Assembly (NCBI RefSeq): GCF_036173125.1 | Contig: NZ_CP108054.1 | Location: forward strand, 7,593,001-7,657,000 | From: Streptomyces sp. NBC_00286 | GTDB lineage: Bacteria; Actinomycetota; Actinomycetes; Streptomycetales; Streptomycetaceae | Direction of reading: 5' to 3' | DNA: 64,000 nt | Shown: piece by piece, positions 24,459 through 33,752 of the stretch | Numbering within the stretch: the first letter of the stretch is position 1 | Layout of the letters: each line of letters opens with the position of its first letter | Notes under the pieces: model-generated | What the model was told of the DNA's origin: nothing | Database searches by the model: none | The model's input: only the letters and a program-made list of their open reading frames with translations | Made by a program: the position numbers and the translations under genes

Positions 24459-25868
24459 TCACACGTCGAAGTAGAGCTCGAACTCGTGCGGGTGCGGACG
24501 CAGCTGCAGCGGAGCGATCTCGTTCGTGCGCTTGTAGTCGATCCACGTCTCGATCAGGTCGGACGTGAAGACGTCGCCCTGGAGGAGGAACTCGTGGTCG
24601 GCCTCGAGGGAGTCGAGGACGGCCGGGAGCGAGGTCGGGACCTGCGCGACGTTCGCGTGCTCCTCGGGAGCCAGCTCGTAGAGGTCCTTGTCGATCGGCT
24701 CGGCCGGCTCGACCTTGTTCTTGATGCCGTCCAGGCCGGCCAGCATCAGGGCCGCGAAGGTGAGGTACGGGTTGCCGGAGGAGTCCGGCGCCCGGAACTC
24801 GACGCGCTTGGCCTTCGGGTTCGAGCCCGTGATCGGGATACGCATGGCCGCGGAGCGGTTGCGCTGCGAGTAGACCAGGTTGATCGGGGCCTCGAAGCCG
24901 GGCACCAGGCGGTGGTACGAGTTCACCGTCGGGTTGGTGAAGGCCAGCAGCGACGGGGCGTGCTTGAGGATGCCGCCGATGTAGAAGCGGGCGGTGTCCG
25001 ACAGGCCCGCGTAACCGGCCTCGTCGTAGAACAGCGGGGAGCCGGCCTGCCACAGGGACTGGTGGACGTGCATGCCCGAGCCGTTGTCACCGAAGATCGG
25101 CTTCGGCATGAAGGTGGCCGTCTTGCCGTTGCGCCAGGCGACGTTCTTCACGATGTACTTGAAGAGCTGGAGGTCGTCGGCCGCGGCGAGCAGCGTGTTG
25201 AACTTGTAGTTGATCTCCGCCTGGCCGGCGGTGCCCACCTCGTGGTGCTGGCGCTCGACCTGGAGACCGGCCTTGTTCAGCTCCAGGGAGATCTCGGCAC
25301 GCAGGTCGGCGAAGTGGTCGACCGGCGGGGTCGGGAAGTAACCGCCCTTGTAGCGGACCTTGTAGCCGCGGTTGTCCTCCAGCGCACCGGTGTTCCAGGC
25401 GCCCGCCTCGGAGTCGATGTGGTAGAAGGCCTCGTTCGACTTGGTCTCGAAGCGGACACTGTCGAAGATGTAGAACTCGGCCTCGGGACCGAAGTACGCG
25501 GTGTCGGCGATACCGGTCGAGGCGAGGTACGCCTCCGCCTTCTTCGCCACGTTCCGCGGGTCACGGGAGTACTGCTCGCCCGTGATCGGGTCGTGGATGA
25601 AGAAGTTGATGTTGACCGTCTTGTCGCGGCGGAAGGGGTCCACCCGCGCGGTGGACAGGTCGGCGCGAAGCGCCATGTCCGACTCGTGGATGGCCTGGAA
25701 GCCGCGGATCGAGGAGCCGTCGAAGGCCAGTTCCTCGCTCGGGTCGAAGGCCTCTGCCGGCACCGTGAAGTGCTGCATCACGCCAGGCAGGTCGCAGAAG
25801 CGGACGTCTACGAACTTGACGTCCTCGTCTGCGATGAACTTCTTGGCCTCGTCGGCGTTCTGGAACAT
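24459..25868 (-). CDS. glnA: Glutamine synthetase type I
   Basis: 469 residues, the standard dodecameric GSI length. It converts glutamate, ammonia and ATP to glutamine. Visible motifs: FDGSSIRGF (beta-grasp), [11 protein letters not shown] (metal Glu), [12 protein letters not shown], and the adenylylation loop [11 protein letters not shown] with Tyr397, the residue modified by GlnE. ATG 25868 follows AGGAGGAGCTGG. Two GlnR-box-like sites lie 99-137 bases upstream, consistent with nitrogen control of transcription in addition to adenylylation. Confidence 0.97.
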   Translation of the reverse strand: MFQNADEAKKFIADEDVKFVDVRFCDLPGVMQHFTVPAEAFDPSEELAFDGSSIRGFQAIHESDMALRADLSTARVDPFRRDKTVNINFFIHDPITGEQYSRDPRNVAKKAEAYLASTGIADTAYFGPEAEFYIFDSVRFETKSNEAFYHIDSEAGAWNTGALEDNRGYKVRYKGGYFPTPPVDHFADLRAEISLELNKAGLQVERQHHEVGTAGQAEINYKFNTLLAAADDLQLFKYIVKNVAWRNGKTATFMPKPIFGDNGSGMHVHQSLWQAGSPLFYDEAGYAGLSDTARFYIGGILKHAPSLLAFTNPTVNSYHRLVPGFEAPINLVYSQRNRSAAMRIPITGSNPKAKRVEFRAPDSSGNPYLTFAALMLAGLDGIKNKVEPAEPIDKDLYELAPEEHANVAQVPTSLPAVLDSLEADHEFLLQGDVFTSDLIETWIDYKRTNEIAPLQLRPHPHEFELYFDV

Positions 25869-25966
25869 CCAGCTCCTCCTACTCCCGACCGTCCGTGCCG
25901 GGGTGGTAGTTCGTTCGTGCGGCCAGTGCGGTGGCACACGCTGAGACCCGACAATAGGGACGGGTG

Positions 25967-26004
25967 GTTTCTCGAGCGTGACCCATTTGTTTCGCCCAAG
26001 TTAA
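25967..26004 (-). promoter_or_regulatory. Two GlnR boxes upstream of glnA
   Basis: On the minus strand TTAAC-TTGGGC-GAAAC (26004-25989) and GTCAC-GCTCGA-GAAAC (25982-25967) match gTnAC-n6-GaAAC with at most one mismatch and start 22 bp apart. GlnR is the OmpR-type nitrogen regulator of Streptomyces. Confidence 0.75.
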
Positions 26005-26067
26005 CCGACCCCGGCCCGGCTGACCCCACCTGTCCGCATACCAAAACCTCCGCAGTACCGTGGACCC

Positions 26068-26535
26068 GTGGACAACAGGCAAGCAATCGGATCGTGGCTC
26101 TCCGGACCGCGCGCGGCCGCGGAGGAAGCCGGTGCCGACTTCGGATACCGCGGCGAACAGCTCGGCCTCCCCGAGTCGGGCCCCGGCTCGATCGCCCGCC
26201 CCGGCCGACGCCTCGGTGCCCTGGCGGTCGACTGGGGCCTGTGCCTCCTGATCGCATACGGCCTGCTCACCGACGGCTACAACCAGGCCACGGGCAACTG
26301 GGCACTCCTGATCTTCTTCGTGATGAGCATCCTGACGGTCGGCACAATCGGCTTCACCCCGGGCAAGCGCCTGTTCGGCCTGAGGGTCCTGACCCTGGAA
26401 ACAGGCACGGTCCAGCCCCTGCGCGCCCTCCTCCGCACAGCCCTGCTGTGCATCGCCATCCCGGCCCTGATCTGGGACCGCGACGGCAGGGGGCTGCACG
26501 ACCGCTTGGCGCGGACGGTAGAGGTACGGATCTGA
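26068..26535 (+). CDS. RDD-family membrane protein
   Basis: 155 residues. A hydrophilic N-terminus of about 45 residues is followed by the RDD domain: Arg-rich PGRRLGALAVDWGLCLLIAY, a second membrane segment LLIFFVMSILTVGTIGF, the TPGKRLFGLRV signature, and a third segment around LLCIAIPALI ending in RDGRGLHDRLARTVEV. The function is not established; some RDD proteins affect membrane transport. It starts with GTG 26068 and is divergent from glnA, sharing about 200 bases that hold the GlnR boxes. Confidence 0.88.
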   Translation: MDNRQAIGSWLSGPRAAAEEAGADFGYRGEQLGLPESGPGSIARPGRRLGALAVDWGLCLLIAYGLLTDGYNQATGNWALLIFFVMSILTVGTIGFTPGKRLFGLRVLTLETGTVQPLRALLRTALLCIAIPALIWDRDGRGLHDRLARTVEVRI

Positions 26536-26693
26536 CGACGCGCCGGTGAGCGGGCCGGCCCCTTCAGGGGCGACCCACTCCCGGGCGCGGCTTCGGGGGC
26601 TGCCCAATCTGTAGCGCGGCTGCGGATGCGGCCCACGCTGGGCCGCGGCTTTGGGTGCGTCCTACCCAGGGCTGCGGGAAGCCGCAGTCTTTT

Positions 26694-26836
26694 AGGGGCG
26701 CGGGGCTGTATCAATTTGCGGCTCCGCCGCGATGGGGGTCCCCCCGCTCATGGGGGTCCCCCCGCTCGAGCGAAGCCGAGAGTGGGGGAGCAGCCGAGAG
26801 TGGGGGAGCGACCAGCCACGACGGACCCGCAGTCGG
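26694..26836 (-). repeat. Dispersed intergenic repeat, type C (longest form)
   Basis: Read on the minus strand it ends in CCCCGCGCCCCTAAA. Between the GGCTGGTCGC head and the CGGCGGAGCCGC tail it has a long insert with TCCCCCACTCTCGGC, CGCTCGAGCGGGGGGACCCC and a partial duplication of GGGGGGACCCCCAT. It fills most of the 397-bp gap between the RDD and DUF4191 genes; bases 26536-26690 hold decayed related sequence. Confidence 0.85.
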
Positions 26837-26866
26837 CAATCCGCAGAACCACCCCCGACAAACGCC

Positions 26867-26905
26867 GAAGGGCGCCCAGGAACTGACAAGTTCCGGGCGC
26901 CCTTC
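26867..26905. terminator. Bidirectional terminator
   Basis: GAAGGGCGCCC and GGGCGCCCTTC form an 11-bp outer stem, extended by GGAACT/AGTTCC inside, between the convergent RDD and DUF4191 genes. Confidence 0.85.
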
Positions 26906-26932
26906 GCTATCCAGCCAAGCTCAGCGGCAGCG

Positions 26933-27634
26933 CTACCGCATCTTGGGCCCACCGCGCGGCATCCGCATCCCCTTCGGCATCGGCCCCTTCGGCATAGGAA
27001 GGTTCGACATGATGTCGCCCAAGGCCCGCAGCCGGTCATTCGTCGCGGTCACCTGAGGCCCACTCAGAACCCGCGGCAACTTCAACATCGTCGTACGGAG
27101 CTTCTTCAGCTCAACCTGACCCTCGCCGGTCCCCACCAGGATGTCGTGGACGGGCACGTCCGAGACAATCCGAGCCATCCGCTTCTTCTCGGCGGCCAGC
27201 AGGCCCTTCACCCGGTTCGGGTTGCCCTCGGCGACCAGTACGATGCCGGCCTTGCCGACGGCCCGGTGCACCACGTCCTGCTGGCGGTTCATCGCCACCG
27301 CCGGAGTCGTCGTCCAGCCACGCTTCATGTTGTCCAGCACCGCGGCCGCCGCACCCGGCTGTCCTTCCATCTGCCCGAAGGCGGCCCGCTCGGCCCGCCG
27401 GCCGAAGACGATCGCCATCGCGAGGAAGGCGAGGAGGAAGCCGAGAATGCCGAGATAGACCGGGTGGTCGATCAGGAAACCGATCGCGAGGAAGACACCG
27501 AGGGTGCCGATTCCGACTGCCGCGAGCACAAGACCGATCTTGGAGTCGGCCCTGCGCGTCATCTTGTAGGTCAGAGCGATCTGCTTGAGTCGCCCGGGGT
27601 TCGCAGCGTCCGCTGCGTTGTCCTTCCTCGCCAT
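26933..27634 (-). CDS. DUF4191 membrane protein
   Basis: 233 residues. A basic N-terminus (ARKDNAADAANPGRLKQIAL) precedes two close membrane helices (about 33-75), then a soluble domain and a Met/Pro/Lys-rich C-terminal tail (LPMPKGPMPKGMRMPRGG). This is the actinobacterial DUF4191 family, regularly found next to lipA-lipB as here. It may assist lipoate-related or membrane processes, but no function is established. Confidence 0.9.
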   Translation of the reverse strand: MARKDNAADAANPGRLKQIALTYKMTRRADSKIGLVLAAVGIGTLGVFLAIGFLIDHPVYLGILGFLLAFLAMAIVFGRRAERAAFGQMEGQPGAAAAVLDNMKRGWTTTPAVAMNRQQDVVHRAVGKAGIVLVAEGNPNRVKGLLAAEKKRMARIVSDVPVHDILVGTGEGQVELKKLRTTMLKLPRVLSGPQVTATNDRLRALGDIMSNLPMPKGPMPKGMRMPRGGPKMR

Positions 27635-27694
27635 GCCGAGAAGTCTACGTGGCGCGGGAAGTGCCGACGACGGCGGTGCCGCCTCGGCGGGCGG

Positions 27695-27910
27695 TCACGG
27701 GCGAGGGGCGAACGACGCTTCCAGGACGGACTGCTCGAGGACGCGCTGCGCCTCGACCCTGTCCTTGGCGCGGCGGCGGTCCTCCATGACGGAGGTCCAT
27801 GCGTTGCGGCGGGCGGTGCGCTGGCCGCTGCTCATGAGGACCGATTCGACGGCACGGAGTGCATCGGTGAAAGACGGAATCGCTGTGGCGCGTACGGGCG
27901 CGGCCTGCAT
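27695..27910 (-). CDS. Small conserved actinobacterial protein, 71 residues
   Basis: A soluble, Arg-rich helical protein (RVEAQRVLEQSVLEASFAPRP at the C-terminus). ATG 27910 has a purine-rich GAGGGGGGA site about 9 bases upstream, and a good vegetative promoter (27982-28010) lies 72 bases before it, which supports expression. No function is known to me. It lies between the lipA and DUF4191 genes on the same strand. Confidence 0.65.
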   Translation of the reverse strand: MQAAPVRATAIPSFTDALRAVESVLMSSGQRTARRNAWTSVMEDRRRAKDRVEAQRVLEQSVLEASFAPRP

Positions 27911-27981
27911 GGTGGAGGTCCCCCCTCGGGTGATGGCTCTGGATGAGTCTGTACGTGGCGTGAGAACAGAGTCACTGAATG

Positions 27982-28010
27982 GTGTTACCAGGGCATGACC
28001 AACCGGTCAA
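27982..28010 (-). promoter_or_regulatory. HrdB/sigma-70-type promoter
   Basis: TTGACC (28010-28005) and TAACAC (27987-27982) are separated by exactly 17 bases on the minus strand. It would drive the 71-aa gene and perhaps the DUF4191 gene. The adjoining stretch to 28187 holds nothing else recognisable. Confidence 0.6.
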
Positions 28011-28187
28011 ACGCCAATGAAGCCTTGACGCGAGGCCCGAAAACGCCGACGCGGCCCTGACTATGGCCCCCATCTGCGGGAACGGTCAGAACCGCGTCGT
28101 ATCGGACACTACTCGCGGGTAATGTCTTGTGTGCAGATTCACACGATCAGATGGCACTGCGTGCCATCGCGCAGGTCGTAGGAGATC

Positions 28188-29153
28188 TCAGACGGCCTGC
28201 GAGGCGACGTACGCGCCACGCTTCTCGACGGCCATCTGGTACAGCCGTCCGGCGCGGTACGAGGAGCGCACCAGCGGTCCGGACATCACGCCCGAGAAGC
28301 CGATCTGCTCGGCCTCGTCCTTCAGCTCGACGAACTCGTGCGGCTTGACCCAGCGCTCCACGGGGTGGTGGCGCACGGTCGGGCGCAGGTACTGCGTGAT
28401 GGTGACGAGCTCGCAGCCGGCTTCGTGCAGGTGCTTCAGCGCCTCGCTGATCTCCTCGCGGGTCTCGCCCATGCCGAGGATCAGGTTCGACTTGGTGACC
28501 AGGCCGACGTCGCGGGCCTCGGTGATGACCTTCAGGGAGCGCTCGTAGCGGAAGCCGGGGCGGATGCGCTTGAAGATGCGCGGGACCGTCTCGATGTTGT
28601 GCGCGAAGACCTCCGGGCGGGAGGAGAAGACCTCGGCGAGCTGGGCCGGCTCGGCGTTGAAGTCGGGGGCCAGCAGCTCGACCTTGGTGCGGCCCGCCTC
28701 ACGGTTCGCGGTCTGGGCGTGGATCTGGCGCACGGTCTCTGCGTACAGCCAGGCGCCGCCGTCCTCCAGGTCGTCGCGGGCGACGCCGGTGATCGTGGCG
28801 TAGTTGAGGTCCATCGTGACCACGGACTCGCCTACGCGCCGGGGCTCGTCGCGGTCCAGCGCTTCCGGCTTGCCGGTGTCGATCTGGCAGAAGTCGCAGC
28901 GCCTGGTGCACTGGTCGCCGCCGATGAGGAAGGTCGCCTCGCGGTCTTCCCAGCACTCGTAGATGTTGGGGCAGCCCGCCTCCTGGCAGACCGTGTGCAG
29001 GCCCTCGCTCTTCACGAGGTTCTGCATCTTGGTGTACTCGGGGCCCATTTTCGCCCGGGTCTTGATCCACTCGGGCTTGCGCTCGATGGGGGTCTGGCTG
29101 TTACGGACCTCCAGGCGCAGCATCTTGCGTCCGTCGGGGGTGACTGCGGACAC
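28188..29153 (-). CDS. lipA: Lipoyl synthase
   Basis: 321 residues. A radical-SAM enzyme that inserts two sulfurs into protein-bound octanoyl groups to form lipoyl. The auxiliary-cluster cysteines are Cys56, Cys61 and Cys67 ([12 protein letters not shown]) and the radical-SAM cluster Cys82, Cys86 and Cys89 (CTRRCDFC); the C-terminal RSSY motif that holds the sacrificial cluster is present. GTG 29153 with GGGAG upstream gives the usual start; the frame is open to 29549 through a repeat. It follows lipB after a 245-bp gap. Its targets include the lipoyl domains of the E2 encoded at 52858-54660. Confidence 0.97.
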   Translation of the reverse strand: MSAVTPDGRKMLRLEVRNSQTPIERKPEWIKTRAKMGPEYTKMQNLVKSEGLHTVCQEAGCPNIYECWEDREATFLIGGDQCTRRCDFCQIDTGKPEALDRDEPRRVGESVVTMDLNYATITGVARDDLEDGGAWLYAETVRQIHAQTANREAGRTKVELLAPDFNAEPAQLAEVFSSRPEVFAHNIETVPRIFKRIRPGFRYERSLKVITEARDVGLVTKSNLILGMGETREEISEALKHLHEAGCELVTITQYLRPTVRHHPVERWVKPHEFVELKDEAEQIGFSGVMSGPLVRSSYRAGRLYQMAVEKRGAYVASQAV

Positions 29154-29258
29154 GACCGGCTCCCTGTGCATTCGATTCCTCGGCGCACACCAGCGTACGC
29201 CTTGCCTCCGGCGGTTGAACGGGGCGCCCATGGGGTGGGGTGTAGGGGTTCGTGGGCG

Positions 29259-29362
29259 GCTGCGGGTTCGTTGTGGCTTGTCGCTCCCCCACTCTCGAAT
29301 CCGCTCGAGCGGGGGGACCCCCATCGCGGCGGAGCCGCAAATTGATACAGCCCCGCGCCCCT
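29259..29362 (+). repeat. Dispersed intergenic repeat, type C
   Basis: Same long form as the copy near 26.7 kb but in the opposite orientation: TGCGGGTTCGTTGTGGC head, CTCCCCCACTCTCGAA and CGCTCGAGCGGGGGGACCCC insert, GGCGGAGCCGCAAATTGAT and CCCCGCGCCCCT tail. It lies between lipB and lipA. Confidence 0.88.
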
Positions 29363-29398
29363 GGAAAAGCCTGCGCCTGCCCACGGCCCTTGCCTCCC

Positions 29399-30244
29399 TC
29401 ATCCCCCGGCGGTGACCCGAGGTCGCAGGTCCGCGTTCTCCAGTACGGCCCGCAAATGCTTCTCGGCCACCGGCAGGACCTCGGCGATCGTGACCTTGCG
29501 CCCCAGCTCGTACGCCAGTGACGTGACGCCCGCGTCCCGGATTCCGCACGGGATGATCTTGTCGAAGCTGGAGGTGTCCGGGTTCACGTTCAGGGCGAAG
29601 CCGTGCATCGTGACGCCCTTGGCCACGCGGATGCCCATCGCGCAGATCTTGCGGTCCTCGCGGCGCTGGCCGGCGTTCGAGGGGGCGTACTCGGGGCCGT
29701 TGAGGCGCGGGTCGAACTCGTCGTCCGTGAGGCGTGGGTCGAAGTCCAGGGAGAGTCCTCCCGCCCGTCGCCCGCCACCACCCTCAGCCGAAGCGCTGCG
29801 CGCTGCCCCTCCATATCGGGAGGGGCGCTGTTCCACCGGGTCGCCGAGGACCCATACACCCGCGCGGCCCTCGACCCGTGAGGTCTCGAGGCCGAAGTCG
29901 GCGCACACGCGGATCATCGCGTCCTCGAGGCGGCGCAGATGCGCGACCACGTCGACAGGGCGCGGCAGCTTCTGGATCGGGTAGCCGACGAGCTGGCCGG
30001 GGCCGTGCCAGGTGATCTTGCCGCCGCGGTCCACGTCCACGACCGGGGTGCCGTCGAGGGGGCGCTCCTCGGGGGCGGTGCGCCGGCCGGCCGTATAGAC
30101 CGGCGGGTGCTCCAAGAGCAGACAGGTGTCGGGGACCTCGTCCTGGAAGCGGGCGGCGTGCACGCGGCGCTGCTCGTCCCAGGCCTGCTGGTACTCGACG
30201 GCCTCCGCTCCGAAACCCATCCGGACGAACCGCAACTCACCCAC
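29399..30244 (-). CDS. lipB: Octanoyl-[acyl carrier protein] transferase
   Basis: 281 residues. It transfers octanoyl from ACP to lipoyl-domain lysines, the first step of lipoate assembly. Conserved [38 protein letters not shown] (catalytic Lys) and [12 protein letters not shown] (catalytic Cys). GTG 30244 is chosen because GGGAGG lies 8 bases upstream. Compared with typical LipB of 210-230 residues there is an extra segment of about 50 residues between WVLGDP and [13 protein letters not shown], with a Gly/Arg-rich core, likely a surface loop. First gene of lipB-lipA. Confidence 0.95.
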   Translation of the reverse strand: MGELRFVRMGFGAEAVEYQQAWDEQRRVHAARFQDEVPDTCLLLEHPPVYTAGRRTAPEERPLDGTPVVDVDRGGKITWHGPGQLVGYPIQKLPRPVDVVAHLRRLEDAMIRVCADFGLETSRVEGRAGVWVLGDPVEQRPSRYGGAARSASAEGGGGRRAGGLSLDFDPRLTDDEFDPRLNGPEYAPSNAGQRREDRKICAMGIRVAKGVTMHGFALNVNPDTSSFDKIIPCGIRDAGVTSLAYELGRKVTIAEVLPVAEKHLRAVLENADLRPRVTAGG

Positions 30245-30538
30245 GGCAAACGCCTCCCTGGAAGACCCGTAAGGCGCGTACGCGCCACACGCCACTGTAC
30301 GTCCGGCCATGTTCCAGCCGACTTCGGCCCTGTCGACCCGGTCGGGCCGGTCCGCCCTCCCGGTCTGTCGGTCCGGTCGGCTCTGTCGGTCCGGGGACCG
30401 TCACTCTCCGGGCCAATCCTCACACGATCGGATGAATGCGGATCGAAGTCTGCAATCGCGCGCTTACAGACCGCTACATTCACGCCGTTCACAAGGTCAT
30501 TCCCCCAGAGGCCTGGAAGGCAGGAGTTCGCACCGCAG

Positions 30539-31984
30539 ATGACGGAACGACCCGCGCAGCGCACCCCCAACCGTCAGCTCGCCGCACTGATCGCAGAAGC
30601 GGGGTTCTCCAACGCGGGACTAGCCCGTCGCGTGGACCAGCTCGGTCTCGAACACGGGCTGGATCTGAGATACGACAAGACATCGGTGACCCGCTGGCTA
30701 CGCGGCCAGCAGCCGCGCGGCACGACCCCCGCACTGATCGCCGAGGTGTTCACCCGCCGGCTCGGGCGCCGGCTCACGGCGCAGGACCTGGGCCTCGACG
30801 CGTGCGCCCCCGTGTACGCGGGGCTCGAGTTCGCGGCCACGCCCGAGGAGGCCGTCGACATCGTCAGCGGGCTGTGGCGCAAGGACTCCGGGAGCCACGC
30901 GGAACTGCGCAAGATCGCGTTCACCCCGGCGGGGCTCGTCGTGCCGAGCCGGGACTGGCTGATCGGGCGGCCCGACGACCGGGTGAGCCGCGCCGGGGAC
31001 CCCACGGTCGTACGGGTGCCCGCGCAGGGCCGCCCGGGCGCCCTGCCCCGGCAGCGCCCGGCGACCGACCGCGAGCCCGGGCAGCGGGTGACCGCGGGCG
31101 ACATCGCGGCGCTGCGGAAGGTCGGAGAGCTGTTCCGCGCGCTGGACCACGCCTACGGCGGCGGCCACGCCCGGCAGGCCCTGGTGCGCTACCTGGAGCA
31201 CGAGGCGGAGCCGATGCTGCGCGGCACGTACGGGGAGCAGACCGGGCGCCAGCTGTTCGCCGCCGCGGCCGATCTCACCCGGCTCGCGGGCTGGACCTCG
31301 TACGACATCGCCGCGCACGGACTGGCCCAGCGGTACTTCGTCCAGGCGCTGCGGCTCGCGCAGGCGGCGGGGGACCGGGCGTACGGGTCGTACGTCCTGG
31401 TGACGATGAGCCGGCAGGCCGTGTACCTGGGCCACGGCCGGGAGGCGGTGCAGCTGGCGCGGGTCGCCCAGCAGGGCGTGGGCTCGTCCGGGCCGCCCGT
31501 CGTGCAGGCGCTGCTGCACGCGGCGGAGGCGCGCGGGCACGGGGTGCTCGGCGAGGTACGGGCCTGTACGGCGTCCCTCGTACGGGCCGAACGGGCACTG
31601 GAGGCGGCGCGGCCCACCGACGACGTCCCGTACTGGGCGCGTTTCTTCGACGAGGCGCAGCTCGCGGACGAGTTCGGGCACTGTCACCGGGACCTCCAGC
31701 AGTACCGCGCCGCCGCCCAGCACGCCGAACGGTCCCTGCAGCTCCGGGCTCCCGGCTATGCCCGCAGCCGCCTCTTCTGCCGGATCGTCCTCGCCACCGC
31801 CCGCCTCGGCCTCGGCGAACTCGACCAGGCCTGCCAGCTGGGCGCGGAGGCGGCGGCTCAGGCGGCCGAGATGCGTTCGGTGCGGGCGGTGGAGTACGTA
31901 CGGGACTTCGAGCGGCGGCTCGAGCCGTATCGGGACGCCGGGCCCGTGCGGGGGTATCGCGACAAGGTCGCGGCGCTTCGCTGA
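30539..31984 (+). CDS. XRE-type regulator with TPR-like C-terminus (NsdA-like architecture)
   Basis: 481 residues. The N-terminal 80 residues form a helix-turn-helix typical of Streptomyces regulators (LAALIAEAGFSNAGLARRVD, then TSVTRWLRGQQPRGTTPALIAEVFTRRLG split over two helices). The remainder is all-helical and Ala/Leu/Arg-rich, with repeated helix pairs like TPRs (YGSYVLVTMSRQAVYLGHG, VQALLHAAEARGHGVLGE). This layout resembles NsdA-type developmental/antibiotic regulators. ATG 30539 has AGGAG 12 bases upstream, a little far; the frame is open to 29939 but crosses the divergent lipB promoter. Confidence 0.8.
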   Translation: MTERPAQRTPNRQLAALIAEAGFSNAGLARRVDQLGLEHGLDLRYDKTSVTRWLRGQQPRGTTPALIAEVFTRRLGRRLTAQDLGLDACAPVYAGLEFAATPEEAVDIVSGLWRKDSGSHAELRKIAFTPAGLVVPSRDWLIGRPDDRVSRAGDPTVVRVPAQGRPGALPRQRPATDREPGQRVTAGDIAALRKVGELFRALDHAYGGGHARQALVRYLEHEAEPMLRGTYGEQTGRQLFAAAADLTRLAGWTSYDIAAHGLAQRYFVQALRLAQAAGDRAYGSYVLVTMSRQAVYLGHGREAVQLARVAQQGVGSSGPPVVQALLHAAEARGHGVLGEVRACTASLVRAERALEAARPTDDVPYWARFFDEAQLADEFGHCHRDLQQYRAAAQHAERSLQLRAPGYARSRLFCRIVLATARLGLGELDQACQLGAEAAAQAAEMRSVRAVEYVRDFERRLEPYRDAGPVRGYRDKVAALR

Positions 31985-32094
31985 CGGCTCGCTCCGCTGG
32001 GAGGGGCAGTTTTGACGCTGCGGGTCCGTTGTGGCTGGGAGCGCTGTAGGAGGAAGGGGGAGGCCCCGCCCCGCGACGAGGCCTCCCCGTCTGG

Positions 32095-33582
32095 TCATGC
32101 GGCCCTGGGTAACGGGGCCGCCGTGTTGGCCGAGCCCACGCCGAGGTCCGTCAGCAGGGCCGTTGCCGCTCGGTGGCCCGAGTGCAGGGCGCCCTGGACG
32201 GTGCTGGTGTCTCGGTGGTCGCCGCAGACGTACAGGCCGTCCAGGAGGCGGACGGGGCGGCGGAGGTCGTGTGGGGGTGGCATCGCGGGGACGGCGTCGG
32301 GGGTGTGGTGGACGGCGAGGAGTTCCCAGCGGAGCGTGGACGTGCCGTAGAGATCGGCAAGGTGGGCTCGTACGACCCGGTCGGCGTCCGGAGGCGGTGG
32401 GCCGAGGATCGTGGACGAGACCAGGGCGCGGCCCGCGGGGGCGCGGGACGGGTCGACCTCGCTGAGGACGGCGGTGTGGGCCACCGGGCCGCGACGGTCC
32501 GCGTCGAGGAGCAGCCCCGCTCCGGCCTGGGGCACCTCGTCGGGTGTGTGGTGCACCACCGTCACCGGGTGGAACGGCGGCACCCGCAGGCCGGGCAGCA
32601 GCTCGGCGGCGGCGCGGGCGCCGGTCGCCACCAGGACGGCGCGGCAACGGAGTTCGCCGTGTTCCGCGGTGCGTACGGATGTCGTGGACACGGAGGTGAC
32701 GTGCACGCCGGTGTGGACCGTGCCGGGCGGCAGGGCGGCGGCGAGCAGCTCCGGCAGGGTGTCGGCGCCGCCCTCCGGTATGCACAGCCCTCCGGCGGCG
32801 AAGGCGCGCAGGGCCAGGTCCGCGCTCCGGCTGGACGTCGTCAGGTCCGGGTCGCAGAGCAGTGCGGCCAGCAGCGGTCGCAGGAAGCCCTCGACGGTGC
32901 GGGCGGGCATGCCGCGCGCCGCCAGCGCGTGACCGGCCGGCCGGTCCGGGCGCGCCAGCAGGCGCTCCACCGGGGCGGCGGCGATCCGGCCGAGCGCGGC
33001 GGAGAGCCGTGCCTGGTCGATGGCGCCGCCGAGCGGTGGGAAGGTCCGTGGCAAGGGCTGGGCGCCGGCCGGTGGCGCCGACGCCCGGTGTGCGGCGCCG
33101 TCGGGTGACGGCCCTGACCGTCGGGCGGTCCTGTCGGGTGACGGCCCTGACTGCCGGGCGGCTCCGTCGGGCGACTGCCCTGACCGCCGGGTGGCGCGTG
33201 GCCTCCGGGGGGCGGTCACAAAGGCGCGTGCCGCGCCGAGTGCGCCCCTTGCGCCCCCGGTGCTCGCCGTGCTCCCGGGTTCGCCCGCCCGGTGCGTCCG
33301 GCCGTCGGCGTGGACGAGGACGCCCGGTGCGAACGGGCGCAGGGTGAGTGCGTCGAGGCCCGGGATGAGGCGTAATTCCGGGTACGCGGTGGACAACAGC
33401 CGGCCGATCCGGTCGAGCCGGAAACCGTCGACCTTCTCGGTCGACATACGGCCGCCGACGTAAGGGGCGGCCTCCAGGACTACGGTCCTTACTCCTGCGC
33501 TGGTCAGCCGGTGAGCAGCCGAGAGTCCCGCGACCCCGGCTCCCACGATGACGACGTCCGCCTGATAAGCGGGCTCAAGCAC
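32095..33582 (-). CDS. FAD-dependent amine oxidase/desaturase-like oxidoreductase
   Basis: 495 residues. FAD-binding N-terminus VVIVGAGVAGLSAAHRL with VVLEAAPYVGGRMSTE, and a C-terminal FAD motif LLDGLYVCGDHRDTSTVQGAL, as in the phytoene desaturase/protoporphyrinogen-oxidase superfamily. Between residues about 105 and 170 lies a low-complexity insert with three 11-residue repeats (RRSGQSPDGAA type). GTG 33582 follows GGAGG. The substrate is unknown. No partner gene is close. Confidence 0.85.
   Translation of the reverse strand: MLEPAYQADVVIVGAGVAGLSAAHRLTSAGVRTVVLEAAPYVGGRMSTEKVDGFRLDRIGRLLSTAYPELRLIPGLDALTLRPFAPGVLVHADGRTHRAGEPGSTASTGGARGALGAARAFVTAPRRPRATRRSGQSPDGAARQSGPSPDRTARRSGPSPDGAAHRASAPPAGAQPLPRTFPPLGGAIDQARLSAALGRIAAAPVERLLARPDRPAGHALAARGMPARTVEGFLRPLLAALLCDPDLTTSSRSADLALRAFAAGGLCIPEGGADTLPELLAAALPPGTVHTGVHVTSVSTTSVRTAEHGELRCRAVLVATGARAAAELLPGLRVPPFHPVTVVHHTPDEVPQAGAGLLLDADRRGPVAHTAVLSEVDPSRAPAGRALVSSTILGPPPPDADRVVRAHLADLYGTSTLRWELLAVHHTPDAVPAMPPPHDLRRPVRLLDGLYVCGDHRDTSTVQGALHSGHRAATALLTDLGVGSANTAAPLPRAA
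33090..33200 (-). repeat. 33-bp in-frame tandem repeat in the FAD oxidoreductase gene
   Basis: Three units of 33 bp encode S-G-x-S-P-D-x-x-A-R-x. The insert separates the FAD-binding half-motif from the next domain and is probably a flexible surface loop. Confidence 0.75.
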
Positions 33583-33752
33583 GTGCCCCTCCTCGAGGTC
33601 GCGCGGCTCCTGGGGACGTCATGCCCCCGACACGCTTCCGGAATTCCGGAGTTTTTGGATGAGGTTAGGACGGCGGGTGTTCTGGGGGAGTCGCGCATGG
33701 GCGGGGGCATCGGGGCACGGGGGCGCGGGTTGCCGCCGGCGGTTGGGGGTTT

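Noticed and set aside
23721..26549. 942-codon plus-strand open frame across htpX and glnA
   Set aside because: It runs antisense through HtpX and GlnA, whose active-site motifs are complete, and has no ribosome site or recognisable domain; only its last part overlaps the real RDD gene in another frame.
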